A stretch of DNA of 64,000 nt from Adineta ricciae (lineage: Eukaryota; Rotifera; Eurotatoria; Adinetida; Adinetidae), in NCBI GenBank assembly GCA_905250025.1, contig CAJNOJ010000037.1, forward strand, positions 124,001 to 188,000. The letters are read 5' to 3'. Shown piece by piece: positions 14,368-26,151 of the stretch (the stretch's first letter is position 1; every line of letters begins with the position of its first letter). The position numbers and the translations under genes are program-made. The notes beneath the pieces were generated by a model that saw only the letters and a program-made list of their open reading frames with translations, did not search any database and was not told the DNA's origin.

Positions 14368-17300
14368 CTATTTTCGATCAGTGTATACCTGAAATGAGAG
14401 AAAGAAAAACATTCCGCTTCGCTGACTAGCTGCAATCTGGATTATACTTTGCCAATCGCGATCATGAGCCGATCGATTTTCTCTGGAAATTCCGTCACTG
14501 GATTTTTAGTCTTTTCCAGCTCATCTTTGTATGATTGCAGGCCTGAAGAAAAAAAAACATCAAGACTAGCTTCCTTTCGTCTCCAAAAGAAGGAGTGTCT
14601 ATGTACCTAGCCAACGCTTCGTTTTTGTCGTCATAAATTGAATCAATTCCACTTCATTCTCCTGTTTTAATTGTTCTTGCCGGAGCTTATTGAAATTATC
14701 CACGATGATCGAAATAAACATATTACTCAACATGAAGACACCCAAAAAAACGAACAGAAATAAGGATATACCTGCGATGAAGGCGTTGAGATGTGATAAT
14801 TCGTATATAGTCGTGAAGTGCAATGCAATCATCTCGAAACATGACCAACTTGTTTCTGACCATGATGAATACTCCTTGACGTAAGCATGGAATAGAAGAT
14901 AGTACAATGACACGAAAGCGATGAAGACAATCGAAAACATTAGGAGAAAACCGAGAAGTTGTCGCGCACATCTTTTCAATGTTAGATGTAATAGTGATAG
15001 ACGACGATTGAAGCGAAGGAGACAAAGTCTAAATATATTTGAGCTAATCAATAGAGTATTTTTATATGACTGACACTTACAGTTTCAATGTACCGAAGAA
15101 ACAGCAGAATCCAAGAAGATAATTAAGAAGATTGTCCAAATACGAGAAAATTTGAAGATTAATTGGCTTATGTCCTTTGGTTTGTGTTAAAGTCTTGGCC
15201 ATTTTCTTCATTTCTATTTGTCGGAGAACATGTATCACTATTCCAAACCATGAACAGACAATAATCCCCCAATTGATGTATGACCAAAACTGTTTCACAT
15301 ACTTTTGACGTGTTGACAAGAATAATCTGACTTCTATTACCATATAATAGATTATCAAAGCTAAATAAATGAGACAATAGATGAGTTCAGTTCCCGTGTA
15401 CAATTTCACAAGTTTAAATGGCTGAAATGATGCTTGAAAGGTGATCGTTTTGGTTACTGGTAACTGTTCCAGAAGAAACGAACAGTAGACAAATAGATTC
15501 GCATCGGGATTGTACAAACCAAATGTCAGAAAAACAGCTCGTGTATATCGATCGATCCAATGATGTGCTCGTAAATTTTCAAAACCCGCTCGAATCTGAG
15601 GAATGGTCATCCCTTGAATTTCGTGCACATAACCACCGGCGAGATAAGTAGCGTGTGCTGTTGAATAAATCAATGTTTTGTCTTCAGATGGTTTATATTG
15701 AAATGAATGAAGAAATTTTTCCGATGTAACACTATGCAAATTGTCACCGAATGGTGCTGTTGCTTGATTGTACCATGTGTAGGGAAGATTACAATCGTCG
15801 ACTTCCATTCGATTGCGAAGAACTTTGCGTGGACATGAGTCTAAAAGAAAACATTTATTGTTTAAATTTTGTGAAAAACATTCGGAGATAATCACCGTTT
15901 TTCACACGTAATTGCCGTAAAATTGGCCAACCGATGACGTGATTTGCACGTGTATGTTGCAACAGCAATGTTCGGCTATTTTCTTTATATTTCCACATTG
16001 TTTTGTGATATTTAATCGGAAAAACTAGTTCCAGCCATTTCCAATAATCATCGATTGACCGAATAGTTTCACTGATATGAGTCACGTTTTTATGTCCTGA
16101 ATTAGGTTGTTTGCCATAGCGACGGTCTGGACTTAAGAATTCTCGTCGTAGATAATGAACCATGCGATGGGACTGCTCGATATCGCGATTCGCATAACTG
16201 ATCGCATATAGAACGGCAAGGAAGATCAAAAGTAGAGATAATTCACGTAGGATAAACCATGCTTTAACTTCTCTCAGACGAATCAAACGTAGATGGTTTA
16301 ACAGATCTTTTTGGCGTTTTGAATGGTAAGAGTCAAGACGAGTTTTAGCCAGAATCGATTTTGGCTGGAAATTCCAAAACAAAGACTTGAAGATCATTCA
16401 GAAGACAATGATACTTACTGGAAATTTTCGATGTGCATCCGTAGTTGAAATTGTAAAATCCTCCACTGGATCTTCTTGTTCAATAAACGCTTCTTCCTGT
16501 TCTTTCTTTCGACAAATACACATGAACAGAATCGCCAGCGAGAGAACTTTCAACGGCTGTGTAATCAATACCGATGTACAAAAACTGGCAAGAATCGCAC
16601 CGAGCCATTGTTGTACCTTTTCATTTCCCATTCGAACACTGGCGAATAGAATAAATACAACTGACGTTGCAGCCATCAAGAACGAAAGAAAATAGGCAAT
16701 GATTAGAAACCACCAGGGAAGAAGAAATTTCTTTTTTTTGCTTGGAATTTCACTTGGAAGCTGTGATCTCTTTGCTCGGATAGTATGAAGAGCTTCACCA
16801 AGTGGAGAGATGGTTCGAGGATGGCGTAGTTTTATTCGACGAAAAAGAGTAACGAGAAATAAGCTTGGAAGGAAAATGATTAGTTCAACCATAACACCAA
16901 TGCTGACCTGAAAAAAGCATTCAAGAATGTACCCATGATGAAGACATTGTTACCTCTTCTTTTGAAATATGAAATGGACCGATCGTTAATCCAAATTCAT
17001 CCAATTCATCTTGTGTAAGATTTTCTTTCACATCATAGTAGAGAATATTCATCAATAGACTAATGAAGAGCAATACAAAACAACAAGTGCACCGTTGTAC
17101 TCGAGTAAAACGATTTGCCGATGGTAAGTGATAAGCAAAGATCGAGAACCATAAATGATTGTCAGCCATCGATCGATAGGCATTTTTCGATAGCGTATAT
17201 TTCAGTTCATGTTGTTCGAATTCACTTGCGACTGTCAGTGTTCGATCAATCTAAATTCCTTTATAAGCACTCGGAAATGTCAAAGATTCACTCACTTCGC

Positions 17301-19618
17301 CTGAACCTTTCTCGACGGCTAACCATTTTTCACAGATGAAGTAATCCGTCTCCATTGTTTGTAAATTTCGAACGAGAATATATTTCAGATACCACGAAGC
17401 GTCGGAATCGAATCCGGAATTATCATGCCAAATGCGAAGATAGTTCAATTGACCAAGTGGTCTAAGAAGTAAGATTTGACTCGACTGAAAAATACAAGAG
17501 AAGTTTACCTTTGAACGGCCATGATAAATGAATCAGCTTGTCCACGGCCAAGTATTTGTCGATCAGCTGTCAAGGTTCGTATATTTGTATTATCCTTATC
17601 TCCCGAAAGAATGAAATGTACCTGGAAATGTTTATAGAAAGTCTTTCTCTGTCACTTAGTCTTCTCACCTTAGACTTTGTTCCTGCATTAGCCCGCATCC
17701 CTGTAAATACAACTAATTGATAAAGATAAGTATCACGTGGGTTATTATCGAGTAATGGAATGACCATCAACTGAAAGAAGAAGGCGACAATTATAAGCTA
17801 GTGGGAGGAAGAGATGTTAGATGATACCATCTTTGCATCAAATAAATCTTTACGACGAGAAAATGCGATTGTGACCACATACAGCAGACCGATAACGATC
17901 AAGGTAATATAGATTATATAATTACGCTCAATTGAGAAATCGCCGTTGAATTCAATAGGATTCGGCAGAATGACAAAACCACTAGCAAAGGTTGTTAAGT
18001 GTGTCGAATAACATTGTGTAAAACGTTCATTTGATTCTTTACCAACCTAATTTATGAAGTCAAACACAAATCATTATTTGATAGATTTTTAAATTCTTAC
18101 AGTCAATCCATCAGACTGCCAAGTTTGATCTTTATGAAGATAATAGCAGCCGGATGTATACATTCGAATAGAGTAATCCGATGAAAAACGGTTGTCACCA
18201 TGCTGACCATTAATCTTGCATTTCTTTAATTCACGAATACCAAGAACAGCCCATTGATGGTGTGAAATCAGAGTATTCGGAAGAAAGTAGATGTATTTCA
18301 ATGAATTGTTTTTTCGATCTAAAGTAGTGATATGAACCAAATCAAATTCTGAAAAATAGAAACTAACCTTTCGGACAGAGAAGTTTGGAGTCATCAACGA
18401 GATTGGTTCGCAGATTTGGTACACCATTGAATCGAATGATAAATAAATACGACAGATCTTTATCTTCAGGTTCAAATTCCACGTGCAATGATATCGATAA
18501 ATTGACGTGATGAGTTAAATTGATGTGATAGAATGTGAATTCCGATTTGTTGGATAATAGAGTTACATTTTGTCGGAACATGGCCGATGAAATAGCACTG
18601 GTAAGTGGCCGTGGGATGAGAATTTCAAATGGTTTGGCCGTATTTTTAATATCGAGAACTTCGCCATGTTGGTTATGTAGCGTTAATGAAACGATTGACG
18701 ATAAAGGTAAAGTCATTAACTACAATGTAGAGAGAAAATGTAGCTTCTCAAGAGATGAAAAGAATGTTTCGTTCACTATTACATTGATGATTGTTGATTG
18801 ATTGATATTCAATTCTGGAAACCGAATTCGAACACCATTTGGCTGGTATAAATGTTTGCCGGCAAGATGTTTTCCAGATACTTTCTCCAATGTGATAGAA
18901 ATTGCTGGATAGTCTAGTTCTACTTTTTCAACGTTTTTCAAATTTTGATTCAGCTCGCGTTTTGGAATCTCATTACGATTTGCTGTCGATGATACACACG
19001 TCAAATTATTCTCTATGGTGCAAAATACTAGTTTTCATATGTGTATGACATTACTAACCGTTCTTGAACCATTTTTGTTTAGACCAGATTTCTTTTTCGA
19101 ACGCGTTTGACTGAAGAATCGTCTGCTTCAATAAATCGAACTCTCTTTGAGAATGCCAATCTAAGATTGCATAACACTCCAATATAGATGTCCATTTTCT
19201 TATTTTACTTACTTTGATCGAGAATCGATACACGATTGAGAATATCTGCTGAACTCTCACTTCGATATTTCAAGATGAAAACTATAGTGTATTCAACTGA
19301 TTAGATCGAAAACAAGTATCAACAGACTTACGTAATAGAAGAAGAAGCTTACGCTGACAATACATCATAATGATATTTCCCAGGAAACTATCTGCTACAT
19401 ACTGAAATGATGTTTTGATTTAACCTTATTTAAATTCTAAAACTCGACACCGCCTGACACGTTCTATGCGGTAAATACTTTGTCATGAATTCGCTGACGT
19501 CAGAACATTTAGTATTAAATATCATCAAATTAAATACAACCGATAAATATGCATTTTTTAAAGTAAAATCAAAAGACCGTTCAAATTTTACATTCTGGAT
19601 AAGTTCAGTACTTTCCAT
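14368..19618 (-). CDS. Polycystin-1-like protein (GAIN/GPS, PLAT, polycystin channel)
   Basis: Many short introns; the joined product is roughly 1,400 residues. From the N-terminus: a GAIN-like region (about 18370-19000); a GPS motif split over two exons, with CYYLHKDQTWQSDG near 18120-18160 and CYSTHLTTFA near 18010-18040; TM1; a PLAT domain (about 17250-17770, with LNYLRIWHDNSGF); the PKD1-typical segment YHLPSANRFTRVQRC leading into TM2 (about 17030-17130); several more membrane spans; then a TOP/polycystin domain (about 15450-16100, with WIDRYTRAVFLTFGLYNP) and channel helices ending in FMLSNMFISIIVDNF (about 14690-14740). This fits polycystin-1 family receptors/channels of cilia and plasma membrane. 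No REJ, PKD-repeat or lectin ectodomain is recognisable and no signal peptide is evident, so the 5' end is uncertain. The most upstream plausible ATG (19616-19618) overlaps the neighbouring gene by 14 bases. The C-terminus is either TAA at 14442 or, via a 59-base intron, TAG at 14368. Confidence 0.85.
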
Positions 19619-19937
19619 ACGAATTCACACCTGTATTTGCTACTGAATACGATGGCGGTTGATCATAGCCCATCGATTGTTTGTTATATGACCCGTGCCC
19701 TTGTTGATAAGGCGGATACTGTTGATAATAACCCGTATTCATCTGCTGCCCGTACGCCCCATTTTGTGGATTATAGGGTGGATATTGACCTTGCTGAGGA
19801 TAGACTTGGGGCGAATTGTTTTTCTTACAGCACATTGCATAAAAACTGAAGGCAAGTCCAACGACTGTTGCAAGTGCTAGAACACCTCCGACAGCAATTC
19901 CAACAATATCAGCAACACCCAGACTTCCGCTTGACAT
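19605..19937 (-). CDS. Small single-pass membrane protein with Pro/Tyr/Gln-rich PPxY tail
   Basis: A single uninterrupted frame starting MSSGSLGVAD and ending NSYGKY. A short N-terminus precedes one hydrophobic helix (IVGIAVGGVLALATVVGLAF), then a juxtamembrane CCKK and a long Pro/Tyr/Gln/Gly-rich tail. The tail has YPPY motifs and QPPSY. PPxY motifs commonly bind WW domains of Nedd4-type ubiquitin ligases, so an adaptor role in trafficking is conceivable, but this is inference. A frame extension upstream of the chosen ATG exists but lacks support. It is first in order upstream of the polycystin gene and the downstream-most of four similar small genes. I cannot name the family; Shisa-like and WBP1/VOPP1-like proteins have similar layouts. 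Confidence 0.7.
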   Translation of the reverse strand: MSSGSLGVADIVGIAVGGVLALATVVGLAFSFYAMCCKKNNSPQVYPQQGQYPPYNPQNGAYGQQMNTGYYQQYPPYQQGHGSYNKQSMGYDQPPSYSVANTGVNSYGKY

Positions 19938-20638
19938 GACTTTCGTGTGAGAGAAGAAGAAAATTTGGATTTTTCGTATTTGAGTTGATCGAACGCTGTA
20001 CACGTTTGGTCTTCAACTCTTTTTCTTTTCTTCTTCTGTATTATAAGGGTGAGAATCGTTATTTATTTAACGAAAATTTCGTCGCAGAAAGGAGAAGAAA
20101 ATGGACTTTTCAACAAAAACAATCAAATTTCATGAAGCCTTTCGTAAGTAATTATTTCTTCTGTTGAACACAATATGAATCACTTCGCAGATCAATCCCA
20201 ACAAACTTTTTGATTATTCCAAGCAAACAAAACGTGAAAATCGAATAAAAAAGTCTTATTTTCCTCCTGATATTCTCGTTTGTTTCCTTTGTCTAATCAA
20301 CCTGGCAATCAAATATTATTGATGTTGGTTGACAAGACGTGTTCGTCTCACTTTGTCAACATATTTTCAATTATATCATAATAGTATCAATAGGACATCG
20401 TCCGCCCTATTTGTCAGGTTTGATGATGTTTTCTTCGAAGGAACACATGTCTCGATGGATCAAATCATTTGTGCACATTCATCGATCTGTCACATTTTTT
20501 TTGTTTGCAGAACGAAAAAAGACAACGAAGCGTGGGCGAGAAAAGAAACAATTAACAGTAGCTATGTAAATAAAGTAAAGTTGGAGATTTGAATAGATCC
20601 ATTGGTTTATGGAATAATCTGATATTGATACTGAAATA

Positions 20639-20971
20639 TCATCTAGTTTGTTGTTCGAACGTGTGAATTTCTTCATAAGAAGGTGGTGCATCTTCGGATA
20701 CTTTTTGACGTTCCGATCCAATTTGTTGCATTGGAGTTACTGAATAATGAGCATATGGAAACATTGATACTGATTGGTCGGATCGTTCGATTTGTGATTT
20801 TTTTCTTTTACAAAAAAGTAAATACACAGTTACAGCAACACATATGGAAAAAACAAGTCCAATTATAATTCCAAGAATAAGACCAATAGTTCGGGTCGTT
20901 CCGTTAGTTGAATCGAATGGGGCAGTTGTGTCTGGTGGACATGTCATCGTAAACGAACACATCGATGGCAT
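20639..20971 (-). CDS. Small single-pass membrane protein with PPSY motif
   Basis: Frame opening MPSMCSFTMTCPPDTTAPFD, then one membrane helix (TIGLILGIIIGLVFSICVAV) ending in FCKRKKS, then a cytoplasmic tail with APPSYEEIHTF. The PPxY motif with acidic follow-up is a typical WW-domain ligand. A 3' splice-site-like CTTTAG lies directly upstream of the exon (20977-20982), so a further upstream exon, perhaps with a signal peptide, is possible. It shares layout with its three neighbours (short ectodomain, one helix, Cys/Lys-rich border). Function unknown. Confidence 0.65.
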   Translation of the reverse strand: MPSMCSFTMTCPPDTTAPFDSTNGTTRTIGLILGIIIGLVFSICVAVTVYLLFCKRKKSQIERSDQSVSMFPYAHYSVTPMQQIGSERQKVSEDAPPSYEEIHTFEQQTR

Positions 20972-21250
20972 ATTGTCTAAAGAAAAGAATCGAATGACTG
21001 TCGACGAGTAGATATTTGAAGACAAAACAGTAGGAGACAAAAAATGATGACTGTATATATATATGCTTATCGATCTAGTACAAATTTGTCTATAAATCAA
21101 AACTTCAGGTGTATAATGAATGAATCAGAGTGAGTAGAAAGAAGATGTTGATTATATTAGAAGATAATTGAGTTTTTATTGAATATATACAACAAAAACA
21201 TCTCGATTTATATTATACGTGTGTGAAAGATAATATTCAGTGTTTTGTGA

Positions 21251-21675
21251 TTAGTATGTTGAGCTTATCTGTTCTTGAGTTTGAGGTTTGGAATGTGTTG
21301 AACGAATTTGAATGTGGCATGAGTTTCGGATATATCGTTTACAGCATAAAATGTACATAAGTATGAAAAGACAAACGATAGAGATTGCGAATGCTATCGC
21401 ACCAAGGACATATCCCACGATAGTATTGTTACTTTTGGGTTCGTCTGCTCGAAATCTTTTACATTTCGTTCCGTTGATGTCGCAAGACATTTGTACGTCA
21501 AGTTTGCCAGTGTCAAATGACGGAAGAGATAAAAACAAGTAGTAGTAGTCTTTTTTATTTCGTAGAATAAAGCAAATTTACTTGAAGACATCAAGGCCTG
21601 GATCGGTCGAAAATCAAAAGAAAATAGAAGAAGAAGAAGAAGAAAATAAAGACAAACAGAGTTAGTTGATGTCAC
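21251..21675 (-). CDS. Small secreted-pathway single-pass membrane protein
   Basis: Exon 1 begins MTSTNSVCLYFLLLLLLF, a strong signal peptide. A short intron of about 32 bases (GTAAAT...AAAAAG, low pyrimidine content, so uncertain) appears to join it to an exon with a Cys-containing ectodomain (MSCDINGTKCKRF), one membrane helix (IVGYVLGAIAFAISIVCLF), LCCKRY, and a basic tail ending QISSTY. Without the intron the frame stops at TAA. Layout matches the neighbouring small membrane proteins, but no PPxY is present. Function unknown. Confidence 0.5.
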
Positions 21676-21689
21676 CGAAAATGCTTTTG

Positions 21690-21914
21690 CTATACCGTAT
21701 TCGGTGGAGTACTGTAGACATCCGGTTGAACTTGAGGAGCTTGCGGTTGCAATATCATTCCGGGCGTTGTTTTAGGTTTACGACAGCAGGCACAATAGAT
21801 ACAGATACTGATACATATGATAAGTCCAACACCAACAACAGCGCAAGGAATAGCAATGGCGAGAATAACGGCAGTACTCAAAGCAGAATTGGCTGTTTCG
21901 ATGGCTGAGGACAT
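21690..21914 (-). CDS. Small single-pass membrane protein
   Basis: Single-exon frame of 74 residues starting MSSAIETANS and ending STPPNTV. One hydrophobic helix (AVILAIAIPCAVVGVGLIIC...) is followed by a Cys-rich border YCACCRKPK and a short Pro/Gln tail. It starts MSS like the gene at 19605 and has the same order of parts, suggesting a small tandem family. No signal peptide, so an N-out type III topology is likely. Function unknown. Confidence 0.65.
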   Translation of the reverse strand: MSSAIETANSALSTAVILAIAIPCAVVGVGLIICISICIYCACCRKPKTTPGMILQPQAPQVQPDVYSTPPNTV

Positions 21915-22660
21915 TTTGATAGTGGAACTGTTGAATGCAAAGAATCTTGTTGGAAAGCTGATTCTCTTCAAATGTCGTTTCCGATTTATAGAGTTAAACT
22001 ATTGACAACATTTACAGATTGAGAACAGTAAGTGTTTTCCTTGACGGTGTAATATTTACATTTCAACCCTGACACGTTCACGCAGATGACTTATAAATAA
22101 ATAAAACCTCATTTGAGTCATTTTTATTCCTAATATTAATCAAACAGGTCGAAGTATTTACTGTTTCCATGGCTTGTTTCTGCATCGCAACCGTTCCAAG
22201 AGCATCATTTCTATGAACGTAGTCAAAAACACACATTGATTTGACTCGCGTCTCTTTCCACTCGTCATGGAAAACAATGTCACAAATTATAAGTAAATAA
22301 TCACAATAGCCTTATTCTCAGTACAAATATGTGACTACACGTATAGTTTCATATGAAATCATACTTTCGGTTTATCCTACATATTCTTATCTAGAACAAT
22401 AGCATGGTGATTGCTCCTCAAGAGCGACAAAGAAAGTTAGTTCGCTTTATGACAGAGGTTCTTCACCGGCAAATACTCATTCCAACGAAACAATCATGTT
22501 GGTTTCTCTTCGAGAAAATTAAACTTATTATGAAAAACTTCAAAAGCTTTTCTCTTCGATTTCAACAATAAAAAACACATAAAAACTCTCTATCACAGGT
22601 TTCTATTACAAAAGAGAGAAAAACCAACGATCTAGTTTGAATTCATCTTACAGATGAAAC
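21915..22660. other. Non-coding interval
   Basis: Probably the promoter and 5' UTR of the small membrane-protein gene at 21690 plus the 3' UTR of the Ig chain that ends at 22661. No coding exon could be supported. Confidence 0.5.
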
Positions 22661-25521
22661 TTATCGAAGAACTTTTTCATCGATATACACATATTTCGAC
22701 GTTGTGCCAAAGCTATTCCTTGTTAAGCATTGATATTTTCCCAGATCGTACCGAAGATCAAAATCAGGTACAACTAATATTGAGGTTCGATCGTTTATTG
22801 ACAATTCGTAAGAAACTTTCGTAGATGGCAGCCGATCGTTGACGCTCCATTGATGATCGGCGTCTGAATCATCTACAAATCAGTACGATGGAAGATCATA
22901 TTTGTCTGCGATTCTTGAACAAGTGAATTTACCTGAATAACAAATCAATCTCAATTCGCGGTTTGAAAATAATTTCGACATATCAACAGTTATGTTTATT
23001 CTCGGTTTTTCTTCGTTATTTTCATGAATATTTACATATGTGTCGAACACTAACGTCCGTAGAGTGTGTTTCGATCGCCTGGACTTGATTGCGCATTTGT
23101 ATTTACCATGGTGCTCTGACTGAAATGGATGGAATTCGAGACGAGGACCGCGAATATGTACATGTTTAGAACGACTGGGTATATTTAACCAAACAACTTT
23201 TCCATGGGGAATATCTAAGTAAACAACGAAAAAACATGTGAACAAAATCGAAGCTGGTGATGAATCATACCGTGTCCGAGTCGACAAATTAGCGTAATAT
23301 TATCTCCAACGTATTTCCCTTGAATGATTTCAATCATTGATTGGTTTGGTTGAATGACCTTCATTTTGTGAATATCGAAATTGTTGATCGAATCAAACAG
23401 AGTTTGAGATATTGATATAAATATTTGTGTATGAGAATTCTTGCATTGATACGAACCGAAATGCTTCGCGGTAAATTTCGGAATATGAAGATAAGAATTG
23501 TTGACGATGATTCCGTGTACAGAATGATTTGACATCCATCGAACGGACGCGTTGTCAGGGGATGAACAGTTGAGAAGAATATTTCCGTTGAGTTTCAATT
23601 GAGTGACGGACGAAAGAAAATCTATCTGAAGAGACGATGTTGATCTACATGGTAAATCATTCGTATAAAGATTCGCTTCTGTGACATCAAAGCCAATCGC
23701 TTGAGGTTTCGTCGAATTCAGTGATATACACTCGTACCGTGCAATATCTTTTCGAGTGAGTTTATTGAAGAAAAGAAATGATTGAGAAACATTTCGAATG
23801 GATTTCTCTGTATGTTTAATCCACCTGGTTGAAATCGACGGATCTGAAAAAGACCAGGATCGATTGGTGTTTAGATCTCGAAATCAATTGAATTATACTT
23901 GTAGAAACACATTCAACTATTAGACGACCACCGACGTAGTAATCGGAAGATGATGAATACACTTGTAAGGAGAGGCTTGTTTCGAGTGCACGAGATAAAT
24001 TGTTCGGTTGGAAGTCAATCGAACGAGAGAGATGCCGATTTGGAGTATCGGCCGAGCATGTGTAAGTGCCAAGATTAAATTTATCGAAATTGTAGATCAG
24101 TAGATGCCCATCATTTGTCATATAGGTATTGCTGGGCAATAAACCTGAATGAAACGACCAGGAGAGATTCTTAGATGGAAGACCTGAAAGGTAATGGATA
24201 TTTTTAAGATCATCGAAATAAATGACGGACCTTCGACATAGCAATAGATATCGATAATTTCTCCTTCGCGAATACCATTTGAAGCAGTAACCAGTTTGAT
24301 AAAGATTTCCGATGGTTGTACTAATGTGAATGAAAAAGAGTGCATATATCGATGAAAATAGTTTCCAATTTACTCTCTTGGCTCTTTTCGTGTAAGGTTC
24401 GATCAACGGTGTTGTTGCTAACTATTGCAATCAACTTGTCTTGCGAATAGCGTTGAATTCGAACGATTTTTCGATGTAATTTTCCGTCAATATCGTTGGC
24501 GTGACAAATAAATCTCTTATTAATCGATTTTAAACCGAAACGCATTCTCAATGGATTGTTTTCTCGTCGTCGATGATTGATTGACGACCACCATATGCGT
24601 CGTGCATGTGGTAATTTACAGTTAAACTTAATCTCACTATCTATAGGAAAGATATTCATCGGTTCGATGTCAATCGATATTTCATAGCTGATATTTTGAA
24701 CTAAAAATGGCAAGCAAATATGAAATCTTGATTTAAACTGCTGCTAACCATCGAGAATGATAGTTTTCGAAGTTGATCCATATCTGTTTGTTGCGATACA
24801 GACGTAAGTGCCATTATGTTCGAAGAGTAGAGGCATATTCGGGGGAAATAAGTACGGCGTCTTGGACAATTCGTAATCAGCCTGAAAGTATTCTGAGTGG
24901 CAATGGTGTTCGCAGAAAATTCGCTCACGTACAATGTCTGCTCGGCGCCAAGTAATATCAACAGATGTGTTCTTATCTTGATTGAGACATGCAATGGTTT
25001 GTCGAGATTGAAAGGGTACTTGAAGATACCCATTATGCATTTTTGGTGCGATATCAATCGACGGTGGAGTTCCTGTCATTCAAAATCTCTAGTTCTTATT
25101 GAGATAGATTCATCACTCAGCGTTACCAGAAATCTCGATCGTTACTGGCTCCTCCGTATAACCAACGCGGTTTCGACCGCGACAAACATATTGACCAATG
25201 TCCGATTCGGATATAGAATCAAAATCCAGTATACCATTAGAATGCTGATTTAGTAGTGTAATTAATATCTCTTCTTTTCTATAGTAAAGAAATGAGTCAA
25301 GTCTTGGCTTCTAATCATCGCATGAAGTTCATTAGGTCTACTTTTGAAGTTGGTTAATAGAATATGATTCTATACAAACATCTACGATACAAACCTAAAC
25401 CAACGGATTACTGTTCGGAGAGTTTCATATGGATCATAACATCTGACTCGTAATTTTTCTCCGTGAGATACTCGAATGTATGATGACGGTTCAATAATCA
25501 ACTTCGGTCTGCGAAGAATTG
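22661..25521 (-). CDS. Tandem Ig-domain chain, possibly the C-terminus of the perlecan gene
   Basis: Exons joined by short introns encode about six or seven divergent Ig domains. Landmarks: KLRVRCYDPY with RWF and DIGQYVCRGRN (about 25130-25520); TIACLNQD with NGTYVCIATNRYGST (about 24750-25070); FNCKLPHARRIWW; IDIYCYVEG with LGTYTCSAD; IARYECISL; FGSYQCKNS; HGKYKCAIKS; and a last domain with GKYQCLTRNSFGTTS ending EKVLR and TAA at 22661-22663. There is no membrane segment and no obvious start: the first exon opens with an acceptor (CATTTAG) in phase 1. That phase matches the donor at the end of the last conserved perlecan exon (26179-26180), which would join …GGEQL to TILRRPKLIIEP. The separating intron would be about 660 bases, long for this window, so an independent gene with an unseen first exon remains possible. 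Confidence 0.7.
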
Positions 25522-26151
25522 CTAAATGAATGAATAGAAGAAATCATTATGTGATTTCAACATCTAAGTATCAGTTAAACACATCTACTTTGATCAAACA
25601 CACATCTAAACACCGCTATAGATTTGAACCTACATGTGCAGTCTTTTGTTTGATTGATCTTGTTTATAAAGTTAGTCGCAAAAACAGATACAAACAACAA
25701 CAGAGTAGCAGTAGTAGTATTAGCAAATATGCGAAAGAAGAGAACACCGTTTGGGCAATTAGCGAGAAAAGAATCAAGTTTGTAGTAGGAGAAGAGTGAC
25801 ACTGTGTTACAGTTACAAACACAAACGAGAATAAACGAACGATGGAGAAGCTAACTGAGTGTATGCACACGAATAAAAGAGAAAGAATGAGAGAGAGAGA
25901 GAAAGAGAGATCAGCGTAGCTAGTCTAAAACATTTGATCAATTAGAAGAAACAAACTACAAAGCGAATAGAGAACACAAGTAAAAGAAAATTAATAAATT
26001 TGAGCTTGAAATAATTAAAAACCTAGTTTTACGAAAATAGATACCAGATAAAATTCAAAGAAAGAAAAGAGAAAAAAAGAAAATGATTATATTATTGTTC
26101 TGTTCATATTGACTAGTGTGTATTAATATTTCACACAAGTTTGTTGTTTAT

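Noticed and set aside
17480-17515. An apparent 24-base intron inside the PLAT domain.
   Set aside because: The next acceptor gives a 47-base intron and yields the conserved QRPLGQLNYLRIWHD sequence.
18351-18369. An apparent 19-base intron (GTTAGT...TTTCAG) in the polycystin gene.
   Set aside because: A later acceptor (ACTTTAG) gives a normal 49-base intron in the same frame, joining …LLCPK to DRKNNSLKYIYF.
25664-25870. A signal-peptide-like minus-strand frame that might start a separate Ig gene.
   Set aside because: It ends in a stop with no donor that joins it to the first Ig exon, and its hydrophobicity comes from simple CTT-type repeats. Kept only as a reason for caution about gene fusion.
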